A DNA stretch of 31,519 nucleotides from a virus, in the IMG/VR virus record IMGVR_UViG_3300037460_000072, positions 1 to 31,519 of that record, one strand, 5' to 3'. Position numbers and translations under genes: made by a program. Under the pieces are notes generated by a model. The model ran no database searches and was not told where the DNA came from. It worked only from the letters and a program-made list of their open reading frames with translations. Below, piece by piece: positions 14,519-22,071 of the stretch. Each line of letters opens with the position of its first letter. The stretch's first letter is position 1.

Positions 14519-16390
14519 ATGGCACTTACAAAAGGCGACTGGAGTGTCGCAGCGAACGGAGACATTCGCGAGGTCGCGGGAAGCACGCAGCATGAGGTGA
14601 TTGAGATGCACCGATGGCTGATGGATCTGCTCGACGATACGAGCGCAACGGGCGACGACCTGGTCGACGTTTCGAACGGTATCATTCCGAGCGCACGGTC
14701 GACCGACAACATCATTGCGTTGAACACGCCGTACAACATCGACAAAACGGTGTCGGAGCGTTTCTACAACGGCAGCATGTCGTACAACGACGGCGACGAC
14801 CTGTACTCAGGCCTGCGCGTCGTGGGCACCGTTTCAGGAACCACCGAGATTGAAATCATCCAGGACAACGCGCTCGTCACCGATTACTGGGGAACCGGTC
14901 TGAATGCCGTGCCGGCCGAATCGATCCTGCTGCAGATCATGCTCAAAACCCGCACGGCGGGCGCTGACATCGATGGCAAGCGACTCAGGTGTCAGGCGCG
15001 CGAGCTGGGCGACACGTACGCCGAATTCAGCGTCACGCTCGGCACCGCATTCGGTGTCGCGGCACTGTTCACCGGTACGGATGATTTCTACCAGTCGAGC
15101 GAACCGACGATTTCCGGATGGTCTGACATCGTCGTCACTGAGGGGTACGTGCAGATCGATGTCGATGGCAACTCTGTCGACGAAAACTACATCTGCAGCA
15201 TTGATCAGGGCACCCGCACGACGGCGAATATGTACGAGCGCGGCAAGTGGATCGGGCGACGTGGAACGGTGACGACCATTTTCGGTCTGAACGGCGCGCT
15301 GTTCCGAGGCATCACGCACGATGTCGATGTGACCGGCATCGCGTCAGGCCCATTGACGCAGTCTGAGGAGCTTACCTGGACGGAGGCTGGCACGGTGTCG
15401 TCAGGTCAATTGCTGGCAGCCGATTCGCTCGCTGCGCCTGGTACGTTGTGGATCCAACTCACGACAGGCATTGCGCCGACCAACGGCACGGAGCTGACAG
15501 GTGGCGCGTCAGGCGCGACGCTCGATGTCGACACCGGCGGCACGACCTCGAGGACGATCAATACGAACAGCTGGCTCGGCAACTACGCTGGCTCGCTGAC
15601 AGGCAATTTCGGCATCGGTGTCGAGGCAGCAGATCTGACGAACATCAACGACAGTCTGCGTGCGCTGGACAACATCGCCAGGAACCCGCCGAACAACGTG
15701 CAACTGATCGCGACGGCACTCGTCGTCGGTGACATTTTGTTCGCTGCAAAAACAAAGGAACACACCAGCACGGTGTCAGGCGCGCATTCGATTGGCGACA
15801 CGACGCTGACGCTGGCGGGCGGCATTCCTGTCGACTACGACACAATCGGTCGCATCGTCGTCGACGGCATCGAGCATACGTTCACCGGGTATTCGGGCGC
15901 TGACGTGACAATCGGCGGCAGCGGATTGAAAGCGGCGCTCGCAGGCGGCGAAGACATTTCGGTGATCCAGTTTTTCAACGACGAATTCCTGACAACCGCA
16001 GACGCTGGCACGGTCAACGGATCAGGCGACGTGATTGTCGAATTCACCGTTGCACCTGGTTCGGCATGGCCGTCGAGCGGCATCGTGTGGTTGTGGGACG
16101 GCGTCGACCGATATGACGAATACTCGTACACGTCGATCAGTGGTGATCAACTGCTCGGCATTTCGCCTGCGCTGACGCAGTCGTACGGATCGATCCCCGG
16201 GTATATTCCGTTCGTATCGGAAGTCGCAGCGGCGGCGAGCATATCGAAAACAATCGTGTACCCAGGATCCGCGGTGCCTGGACGCTGGCGGCTGTACAAC
16301 TCGGCAGCGAACATCACGCCGTTCGAGGTGGCGTTCAGCATCGAGGCCACGGGCAGCAGCACGCCCATGACGAGGATCAGCGATGCCTAG
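14519..16390 (+). CDS. Large beta-rich virion protein B (capsid-region fibre candidate)
   Basis: A 623-residue protein starting at ATG 14519, with its ribosome site (AGAGGA) in the end of the preceding gene. It is beta-rich throughout. The first 100 residues include a recurring IALNTPYNI-type segment, also echoed in protein A (IALNTPVQF). A phage IGDTTLTL-type module lies near 420-480, followed by the shared module SSGIVWLWDGVDRYDEYSYT at 519-538 and ISGDQLLGISP at 540-550. The short C-terminal endings of A and B are also alike (QIEDA and RISDA). It is probably a structural partner of protein A. A tail role is less likely, as connector genes intervene before the tail module. Confidence 0.55.
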   Translation: MALTKGDWSVAANGDIREVAGSTQHEVIEMHRWLMDLLDDTSATGDDLVDVSNGIIPSARSTDNIIALNTPYNIDKTVSERFYNGSMSYNDGDDLYSGLRVVGTVSGTTEIEIIQDNALVTDYWGTGLNAVPAESILLQIMLKTRTAGADIDGKRLRCQARELGDTYAEFSVTLGTAFGVAALFTGTDDFYQSSEPTISGWSDIVVTEGYVQIDVDGNSVDENYICSIDQGTRTTANMYERGKWIGRRGTVTTIFGLNGALFRGITHDVDVTGIASGPLTQSEELTWTEAGTVSSGQLLAADSLAAPGTLWIQLTTGIAPTNGTELTGGASGATLDVDTGGTTSRTINTNSWLGNYAGSLTGNFGIGVEAADLTNINDSLRALDNIARNPPNNVQLIATALVVGDILFAAKTKEHTSTVSGAHSIGDTTLTLAGGIPVDYDTIGRIVVDGIEHTFTGYSGADVTIGGSGLKAALAGGEDISVIQFFNDEFLTTADAGTVNGSGDVIVEFTVAPGSAWPSSGIVWLWDGVDRYDEYSYTSISGDQLLGISPALTQSYGSIPGYIPFVSEVAAAASISKTIVYPGSAVPGRWRLYNSAANITPFEVAFSIEATGSSTPMTRISDA

Positions 16391-16730
16391 ACTCGACAAG
16401 GACACGTTCGACGCGTGTCGCGCGTATCACGATCTGCGGTACTCGCATTGGCCCGACGACGCGCGCGAGGCGCGTCGCGCGGCCTGCGTTCGACAGTTGA
16501 AAAACCTGCCGCCCGAGCGTCAGGAAAAGTATCGTGACGATGTCGCGTTGTTCATGGAAAAAAACGGTCACCTGCTGACGCAGATCGAGGAGGCACGGAA
16601 AACGATCCAGCACAATCAACGCACCGAGGCATTGTTGCAAATGCCTGTCGAGCGGCGCGACGCACTTCTGCGCAAGCACGGTGGCAATGTGAATGCTGTC
16701 CTGGACGAGGTCTGTGGCCGTTACCATTGA
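16383..16730 (+). CDS. Small helical protein of unknown function
   Basis: ATG 16383 overlaps the end of protein B by 8 nt. The 115 residues are highly charged and helical (DAREARRAACVRQLKNLPPE, then EEARKTIQHNQRTEALLQMP) with few hydrophobic residues and no transmembrane segment. It could be a small chaperone or an internal head component. It has no recognised family and overlaps the next gene by 17 nt if that starts at GTG 16714. Confidence 0.5.
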   Translation: MPRLDKDTFDACRAYHDLRYSHWPDDAREARRAACVRQLKNLPPERQEKYRDDVALFMEKNGHLLTQIEEARKTIQHNQRTEALLQMPVERRDALLRKHGGNVNAVLDEVCGRYH

Positions 16731-17265
16731 CAACATACGCGTCGAATTTTACGCGAGCCCGCAACCGCTGATCACGTTCCTGCAGGGTCGTGATATGTCG
16801 GTGCCGACGATTCGCGACACGCTTCGCGAGATTGAGGAAACAATCGAGGGTCGACATCACTCAGGCAGCGTGTCAGGCGCACCCAGGAACACCGGGCGCG
16901 GTTGGATCTGCGAGGCGACCGGTAACATCACAACACCCGCCGACGAGCTGATCGCGCTGTCAGTGATCCTGAACGTGCCGTTTCAGGCGCAATTCGAGGC
17001 AGGTGCGATCCCGTTCATTTCGAAGGACGGCAACCTGTACGGGGATCTGCTCGACAGTCCTGGCGCAATCGTCGTGATCAACAACAGCGTCGGCCTGCTG
17101 GGCAGCAGTGAAATCGAACAGATCAAAAACGTTGTCGAGGCCGACCAGGTCAAGGGCAGCGGGCAATTGCAGACGCGACTGCGCGGCACGACAACCGAAC
17201 TGATCCCACGAAAGGACGTGACAGGCGACAGCGGCCCGGCGAATGTTACGATCACCGAGCCGTGA
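16714..17265 (+). CDS. Structural-region protein of unknown function
   Basis: The frame is open from ATG 16693, but GTG 16714 has GAGG three bases upstream and fits the overlap pattern, giving 183 residues (either start is possible). The product begins VAVTIDNIRVEFYASPQPLI. The N-terminal third is mixed helix and strand, with a HHSGSVSGAPRN loop (about 47-58) and a GDLLDSPGAIVVINNS segment mid-protein. It precedes the acidic microprotein and a tail-like Ig protein. No family is recognised; by position it is probably a virion or head-completion protein. Confidence 0.55.
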   Translation: MAVTIDNIRVEFYASPQPLITFLQGRDMSVPTIRDTLREIEETIEGRHHSGSVSGAPRNTGRGWICEATGNITTPADELIALSVILNVPFQAQFEAGAIPFISKDGNLYGDLLDSPGAIVVINNSVGLLGSSEIEQIKNVVEADQVKGSGQLQTRLRGTTTELIPRKDVTGDSGPANVTITEP

Positions 17266-17462
17266 GCCTGCTCGCCGGGTATTTGTTGTTCACCGGCACA
17301 GGCGGCGGCGGTGCAGGTGTACAGGTTATTTTGAGCGACTTGGAGGCCGTTATGGCTGGCGAAGTTGAGGCGGAAATTGAACCGGTCGAAATTGTTGCGG
17401 AGGTCGACGGCGAGGTCGCAGCAACGGTCGAGAGCGAAATTGAGGGCGAGGTGGACTGCTGA
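17262..17462 (+). CDS. Small acidic repeat protein (two possible starts)
   Basis: GTG 17262 (GTGA overlap with the previous stop) encodes 66 residues: a hydrophobic Gly-rich start (MSLLAGYLLFTGTGGGGAG) and then an acidic Val/Ile/Glu alternation (EVEAEIEPVEIVAEVDGEVA) to the end. An in-frame ATG at 17352 with GGAGG at 17342-17346 would give a 36-residue acidic form. The pattern of alternating hydrophobic and acidic residues predicts a beta hairpin or ribbon. No function is known; one of the two forms may be the real product. Confidence 0.5.
   Translation: MSLLAGYLLFTGTGGGGAGVQVILSDLEAVMAGEVEAEIEPVEIVAEVDGEVAATVESEIEGEVDC
17342..17346 (+). promoter_or_regulatory. Strong internal ribosome site
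   Basis: GGAGG lies 5 nt before the in-frame ATG 17352, inside the acidic protein gene. The GTG at 17262 has no comparable site, so internal initiation is favoured or shared. Confidence 0.5.
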
Positions 17463-17839
17463 TGGCTGCTAAAGGACCAGAGATAAGATACACGCGCGGC
17501 GACACTGTGCCGCATCGATTGCACCTGACGCAGGACGGCAACGATTTCGATCTGACCGGGTTCACGACGATTGAGATTGTCGTCAACACCGAGGAGGAGC
17601 CTGCCGACATCACGAACGAACAGTTTCGCCAACCAGGCACGCTGACAGGCACGCCGATTGACGGGCGCATCGATTTTCAACCTGCAGGCGCGACGGTCGG
17701 TGATCGCAAAACGGAGTCGGAGGCATACGTGCCCGGCGAGTATTTCTACGATGTCCAGGCTGACGATGCAGCTGGCGAGCGCGTGACGTTGCTCCTGGCT
17801 GGCGCGTTCGTCGTGCTGCAGGACATCAACAAATCATAG
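17462..17839 (+). CDS. Ig/BppU-like beta-sandwich structural protein
   Basis: The 125-residue protein (ATG 17462, sharing a base with the previous stop) starts with RGDTVPHRLHLTQDGNDFDL and continues TGFTTIEIVVNTEEEP, followed by a GRIDFQPAGA segment. This order is like the N-terminal beta-sandwich of baseplate/tail proteins such as BppU, which have an RGD(T/A) start, a DLTG strand and a terminal beta strand. It is short, with no visible extension. It lies before the connector genes, so it may be a head- or tail-associated decoration domain. The family resemblance is modest. Confidence 0.5.
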   Translation: MAAKGPEIRYTRGDTVPHRLHLTQDGNDFDLTGFTTIEIVVNTEEEPADITNEQFRQPGTLTGTPIDGRIDFQPAGATVGDRKTESEAYVPGEYFYDVQADDAAGERVTLLLAGAFVVLQDINKS

Positions 17840-17848
17840 GGGAACGCT

Positions 17849-18406
17849 GTGGCGATTGAGTTTGTGCACGAAACCGGAACAGGCAGCGCCACGTCGACGA
17901 GCTATGCATTCGACACCGAGGCCGACCAGTACATGGAAAACACAGGCCGAAAGGACGAGTGGAAATCATTCAGCTCGAACGAGCGCAAAGCGGCACTCAA
18001 CGCCGCGACGTTGTACATGGACGACACGTACGGCGACAGGTATTGCGGCGTGCTGCCTGAGTCGACAAAAGACATTCAGGCACTGCTGTGGCCTCGCGAG
18101 GAGGTGCCGAACAATCGCGGCGGTTTCTACCCGGGCCTCGGCTCTGAAATTCCCGATGTCGTGCACGAGGCATGCACGGAATTCGCGCTCGCATACCTGC
18201 AAAACGGCAATCAGTCGCTGTACCCGGCGACCGTCCAGGACGGGCGCACAGTCAAGCGCGCGCTCGTGCGTGTCGAGGGTGCCGTCACAAAGGAAACCGA
18301 ATACGACGGCGGCATCACGCAACCGGCGAAACGATCCTACCCGCTCGCGAATGCCAAAATTCGTCAGGTGATCACACCTGTGTCGCGATACCTGCTGAGG
18401 GCCTAA
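17849..18406 (+). CDS. DnaT-like head-tail adaptor
   Basis: A 185-residue protein with the features of the phage DnaT-like family: an N-terminal strand, TSYAFDTEADQYMENTGR, a WKSFSSNERKAALNAATLY helix, DTYGDRYCG and QALLWPREEVPN. Families of this type occur as the first connector (adaptor) binding under the portal ring. GTG 17849 is preceded by AGGGG. Its position ahead of the closure and gp10-like genes fits the standard order adaptor, stopper, tail-completion, terminator. Confidence 0.75.
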   Translation: MAIEFVHETGTGSATSTSYAFDTEADQYMENTGRKDEWKSFSSNERKAALNAATLYMDDTYGDRYCGVLPESTKDIQALLWPREEVPNNRGGFYPGLGSEIPDVVHEACTEFALAYLQNGNQSLYPATVQDGRTVKRALVRVEGAVTKETEYDGGITQPAKRSYPLANAKIRQVITPVSRYLLRA

Positions 18407-18407
18407 C

Positions 18408-18791
18408 GTGTCAGCCGCCGACGAAATCGAACTACAGGAGGCCGCGCAGGAGCTGGTCGCGGAATTCGGTCGCGTCATTCAGCTGATCCCGCCCGGTTCG
18501 ACCGACGTGTCGGCGACCGAACCGTGGAAAGGGCAAACGGGCGACGGCACCGCTGTCGACGTGCCTGTTGTGTTTCAGGCGCTGAACAAAGAACTCGTGA
18601 CCGGCACAGCGATCCAGATCGGTGACACCCTCGGAATAATCGCAAGCACGGCACTGTCAGGCCTGCAAATCACCGCTGCGTGGTCGATTATCGACGGATC
18701 CGCACGATGGTCGATTGTCGCGCCTGTCGAAATTCGACCAGGTCGCAGCTCGTTTGTGTGGTTCCTGCACCTGCGTCAGGCGGGCGTCTGA
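18408..18791 (+). CDS. Probable head closure (stopper) protein
   Basis: A 127-residue protein starting at GTG 18408. It has an N-terminal acidic helix (DEIELQEAAQELVAEFG), a strand pair around VIQLIPPGSTDVSATEPWKG, a central beta barrel-like region (VPVVFQALNKELVTGTAIQI) and a strand ARWSIVAPVEIRPG near the end. Size, beta content and location between the adaptor and the HK97 gp10-like gene match head-closure connectors. The sequence match to a named family is weak. Confidence 0.55.
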   Translation: MSAADEIELQEAAQELVAEFGRVIQLIPPGSTDVSATEPWKGQTGDGTAVDVPVVFQALNKELVTGTAIQIGDTLGIIASTALSGLQITAAWSIIDGSARWSIVAPVEIRPGRSSFVWFLHLRQAGV

Positions 18792-19258
18792 TGGCAGCGA
18801 AAAAGGAATTCGACGCGCTCGAAATCATCGAGTCATTGACCGACGAACTGGAAATCGACGTTCGGAAAACGGGCCTCGCCGTGCTGGCAGCGGTCGTCCA
18901 GGCAACGCCTGTCGGAGATCCGAAGATCTGGCAAAACCCTGTCGCGCCTGCCGGTTATGTCGGCGGGCATGCGCGCAGGAACTGGGCCGTGTCGACCACA
19001 CGACCTGTCGACACCGTCAAAGGCAATCCCGGCAAGGGAGGCGGCAAAGGCCGCGCGACGCAGCAGGCGATCAGTGCCGGTACGAAAAAAATCGAGTCGT
19101 ACAAGGTCGCCACCCGCCGCATCATTATTCAAAACAACGTGCCGTACATCGTGCCGTTGAACAACGGCCACAGCACGCAGGCACCGATCAATTTTGTGCA
19201 GACAGCAGTCATGGCAGGGCGTAATGTGGGCCGCAACGACCGCAAGGAGCTTCCATAG
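18791..19258 (+). CDS. HK97 gp10-like tail-completion protein
   Basis: ATG 18791 shares a base with the preceding TGA, giving 155 residues; an upstream start at 18680 would fall inside the previous gene. Features are a helical N-terminus, TPVGDPKIW and GGHARRNWAVST (the family's gain-of-order loop), a Gly/Lys-rich linker, RRIIIQNNVPYIVPLNNGHS and a final APINFVQTAV. This layout is typical of HK97 gp10-type proteins, which link the connector to the tail tube. It overlaps the next start by one base. Confidence 0.75.
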   Translation: MAAKKEFDALEIIESLTDELEIDVRKTGLAVLAAVVQATPVGDPKIWQNPVAPAGYVGGHARRNWAVSTTRPVDTVKGNPGKGGGKGRATQQAISAGTKKIESYKVATRRIIIQNNVPYIVPLNNGHSTQAPINFVQTAVMAGRNVGRNDRKELP

Positions 19259-19692
19259 TGGGAACGGCCACACAAACGACGCAGGACGTGCACGACGCGT
19301 TGAACGCCGCATTCCTTGCTGCATGGGAGCTGGCGGGCGAATCGCGCGATCACATCGCATGGGATACCGAGGATTTCGACACCGAACAGGTCAGCGACTT
19401 TGTGCGATTCGGATTTCAGCACGCGACTGGCGAGCATGCATCGCTCGGCGCAGGGAATTCGCGGTTCATCCGTCGGTTCGGTATTATCAGCGCCGTTGTA
19501 TATGTTCGACAGGGAAAGCAACCAGCACGACGGCACGCACTCGTCGAAATTGTCCTGGATTTTTTGGAGCTGGTAGACACTGCCGGCATTTCGGTCGAAA
19601 ACCCGGGCGCACTCGAGGACGGATTGCAGGACGGTTGGAACCAGGTCAACTGCACGGGCGAAGCCCACTACGACATCATTCGGACGGCGTGA
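19258..19692 (+). CDS. Tail terminator-like protein (DUF4128-type)
   Basis: GTG 19258 gives 144 residues: a helical start (DVHDALNAAFLAAWE), a segment FVRFGFQHATGEHASLG, a strand ISAVVYVRQGKQPARRHA and an amphipathic helix ALVEIVLDFLELVD. This arrangement and the size match phage tail terminators, small proteins that cap the tail tube next to the head. The location between the gp10-like gene and the tail tube supports it. The family name is a resemblance. Confidence 0.7.
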   Translation: MGTATQTTQDVHDALNAAFLAAWELAGESRDHIAWDTEDFDTEQVSDFVRFGFQHATGEHASLGAGNSRFIRRFGIISAVVYVRQGKQPARRHALVEIVLDFLELVDTAGISVENPGALEDGLQDGWNQVNCTGEAHYDIIRTA

Positions 19693-19720
19693 CGCCGCGC
19701 ACTAACAGGAGAACGGCACC

Positions 19721-21271
19721 ATGTCAGATACAAATCGAGTCGGCGTAAGAATTGCCAGGAGTCCTGCTCGTACGGCTCCGATTTTGAACCCACAGCTGAA
19801 CCTGCAGGCGCTTAGATACACGGGCGCACCCGGTCTGGCTTTCGCACCATCGACAATCGTGTCAGAGGAAATCCGCGCTGATCGTCAAACCAGTGACTTG
19901 ATCCTGGTCGGCGGCGAGGCGGGCGGCGACACGAATTTCGAGCTGAGTTTCGGCGCGTTCGATCTGCTGATCGAGTCAGCGCTGATGTCGTTGTATTCGG
20001 TCAACAAATTTCTCGTCGGCGCGACCGACATCGTCAGTTTCGCGGCAGGCGATATCGTGTTGAACACGGGCGAGGGCGACGACTACGAGGAGGGCCACAT
20101 ACTGCGCCTCGAGGAGCTTGCCACGGGCGAGCCTGATCAGGGCGTGTATGACCTGGACACGATCACGACCGACACGCTCTCGTGCACACCGTTCGGTGGA
20201 TCCACGAACGCGATCCTCGGAACGTGGACACCAGGAGCCGAAACCCGCCTCGGCGTTTGCGGATTCCGCGCGCTGGCGGTTGGCGACATCACAATGGCGG
20301 CACCTGCGTCAGGTGAAATCGTCGCAACGTTTGCGAACATGAACACGTTGTTCGACAACGCACGCGGCGGCGCAACAGACACACCGCTGACCGCTGGCAT
20401 GTGGGTCAAAATGTCTGGATGGCCTGTCGCCGGGAACAATGTCTGGTCGCGGATCAAGGCCGTTGACCTTGCTGCCCGCACCGTAACGTTCGACGCACAA
20501 ACCGACATGGCGGTCGACGCAGCTGCTGCTGAGCGCGTCGAGTTCTATTTCGGCGACCACGTCGAAAACGGTGTCGAGGCTGTCGCTGATCATCAATTCG
20601 CAGTCGAGCGTCGATTCGAGGATCAGACCGAGGTATTGCGCGAACTGTTTCTCGGCATGGCACTGAACAATTTCAGCCTGGCGCTCGCGCCTCAGGACAT
20701 CGCGAAAGGTGCTGTGACGTTTTTCGGATTCGCGAGCGCGACGCAGGTCGAGACGGCGAACGCGCACGTCGGCACCGTGCCGCCTGCGTTGTACGAAACC
20801 GAACCGACAGACCTCGAGGCCGCATCGAACCCGGTGTACAACACCTCGAGCAACGTCGGTCGACTCGGTCGCGGCGTTGACGCTGTCGACAAAGCCGGTG
20901 TGAATTTCGTCCTCGAGGCGAGCATCGATCTGACGAACAACCTGCGCAGGCAGGAGGCGGTCGGCGTATTCGGTGCAGCGGGCATCGGCGTCGGCGAGGT
21001 CGGCGTGACAGGAACATTGCGCACGTATTTCGACAACAAGGAAATCCTCGACCTGATCCTGAACAACACCGAAACGTCGCTCGACGTGTCGACTGTTGAC
21101 AGCAACGGTCGCGCGATGTTGTTCGACATGCCGCGCATCAAGTTTTCAGGCGGCGCGCCTGACGTACCTGGCAAAAATCAGGACGTGACAATTCCGGGAG
21201 CTTATACGGCAATCCTCGACCCGGATTTGGGATACACGATATCGGCGCAGCGTTTGCATTTCGTGAGGTAA
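19721..21271 (+). CDS. Major tail tube protein
   Basis: The 516-residue protein follows an ACAGGAG ribosome site and has the Phage_tube_2-like pattern: SEEIRADRQTSDLILVGGEA (48-67), GAFDLLIESALMSLY (about 77-91), a long insertion at about 110-400 and a C-terminal FSGGAPDVPGKNQDV. It is longer than minimal tube proteins; the middle probably forms a surface Ig-like or beta-rich projection (for example WPVAGNNVWSRIKAV). Many copies would stack to form the tube around the tape measure. No sheath gene is present, so the tail is non-contractile. Confidence 0.8.
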   Translation: MSDTNRVGVRIARSPARTAPILNPQLNLQALRYTGAPGLAFAPSTIVSEEIRADRQTSDLILVGGEAGGDTNFELSFGAFDLLIESALMSLYSVNKFLVGATDIVSFAAGDIVLNTGEGDDYEEGHILRLEELATGEPDQGVYDLDTITTDTLSCTPFGGSTNAILGTWTPGAETRLGVCGFRALAVGDITMAAPASGEIVATFANMNTLFDNARGGATDTPLTAGMWVKMSGWPVAGNNVWSRIKAVDLAARTVTFDAQTDMAVDAAAAERVEFYFGDHVENGVEAVADHQFAVERRFEDQTEVLRELFLGMALNNFSLALAPQDIAKGAVTFFGFASATQVETANAHVGTVPPALYETEPTDLEAASNPVYNTSSNVGRLGRGVDAVDKAGVNFVLEASIDLTNNLRRQEAVGVFGAAGIGVGEVGVTGTLRTYFDNKEILDLILNNTETSLDVSTVDSNGRAMLFDMPRIKFSGGAPDVPGKNQDVTIPGAYTAILDPDLGYTISAQRLHFVR

Positions 21272-21289
21272 TGCAGAAAGGGTGAGTGT

Positions 21290-21706
21290 GTGAATATATA
21301 TGAGGCGTTCGAAACGAGCGACGAACTGACGGAGAAAGGCAGGTGGATCGAGTTGGAATTTGCGGGTGCGGTTTTAGCATCGATCAGGATTCGCAGCGCG
21401 AGTCCAGATCTGAACGCAGACCTGCGCAAAGCAATGGCCGAGGAAGCGGTCGCCACCATCGCGACGATGCAAGGCCTGACCGACTCGGTCGCAGATCCCG
21501 AACTGGAGAATCGATTGTTCGGCGAGGCTGTCGTCACCGCATGGAAAGGCATCACGGATCGCAAAGGCAAGGCGATCAAATGCACGCCGAAAAATGTCGC
21601 GAAGGTGTTCAAGGATCTGCCGCTGCTGGCGCAACGCGTGAAGCGCGAGGCGTACAAGTGGACGAACTTCCGCACGCAGTTCGAGGAAACCGCACTGGGA
21701 AACTGA
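21290..21706 (+). CDS. Tail assembly chaperone G
   Basis: A 138-residue protein starting at GTG 21290 after an AAAGGG-type site. It is helical and charged (SPDLNADLRKAMAEEAVATI; KAIKCTPKNVAKVFKDLPLL), as expected for a G-type chaperone that holds the tape measure before tube assembly. Its position between the tube and tape-measure genes is standard. The gene ends with GGGAAAC and a stop one base later, and the overlapping -1 frame continues as the T part, so this is the shorter of two products. Confidence 0.8.
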   Translation: MNIYEAFETSDELTEKGRWIELEFAGAVLASIRIRSASPDLNADLRKAMAEEAVATIATMQGLTDSVADPELENRLFGEAVVTAWKGITDRKGKAIKCTPKNVAKVFKDLPLLAQRVKREAYKWTNFRTQFEETALGN

Positions 21707-22071
21707 CCGAGGTTTTGCGGCACGGTCTGCGAGGCATGGCAGATCCGCAAGACCAGGACAACATCGCGAAAAGTTACATCGAACGAGGCCTGCCAGTTCC
21801 CGAACGCATCACCGCACCGCCGCGGATCGCGCCCGAGCATCAGCTGTACTGGACGGCATACGCCGACCTGCAACACGACAGGCCAGATCCCGGCTTTCGT
21901 GGCGGCATGCGCCGCATTCCGTGGGGAGCGATTGCGCGATACGCGTCGCACTACGGTTTGAACGTCGACGAGCTGAAACGATTCATCTGGGCGCTCGACT
22001 CGGAATTCCTCAACGCGACAACGACACCACCTGTCGACGACGACAACGACAAGGATCCCGACAATGGCTGA
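21290..22071 (+). CDS. Tail assembly chaperone G-T fusion by -1 frameshift
   Basis: Slipping one base back at GGGAAAC (21697-21703) lets the ribosome enter the -1 frame, which is open past 21706 and adds 122 residues (LTEVLRHGLRGMADPQ ... PDNG), for about 260 residues in total. The extension is helical with WTAYADLQHDRPDP and ARYASHYGLNVDELKRF segments, and ends 8 nt inside the tape-measure gene. Lambda-like phages make G and G-T in a fixed ratio this way, which is required for tail assembly. No independent strong start exists for the second frame. Confidence 0.8.
21697..21703 (+). other. -1 ribosomal frameshift slippery site GGGAAAC
   Basis: In frame it reads G GGA AAC, the classic X XXY YYZ heptamer, placed directly before the G stop codon (TGA 21704-21706). 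The -1 frame is open on both sides of it. A weak 5-bp stem (21705-21709 with 21723-21727) follows; it is too weak to call a stimulator. Confidence 0.8.

Noticed and set aside
16693-16713. Upstream ATG start for the 16714 gene
   Set aside because: GTG 16714 has a closer ribosome site (GAGG) and a shorter overlap; the ATG cannot be excluded.
21705-21727. Stem GACCG/CGGTC after the frameshift site as a stimulatory structure
   Set aside because: Only 5 bp with a 13-nt loop and starting one base after the heptamer, so unlikely to stimulate slipping.
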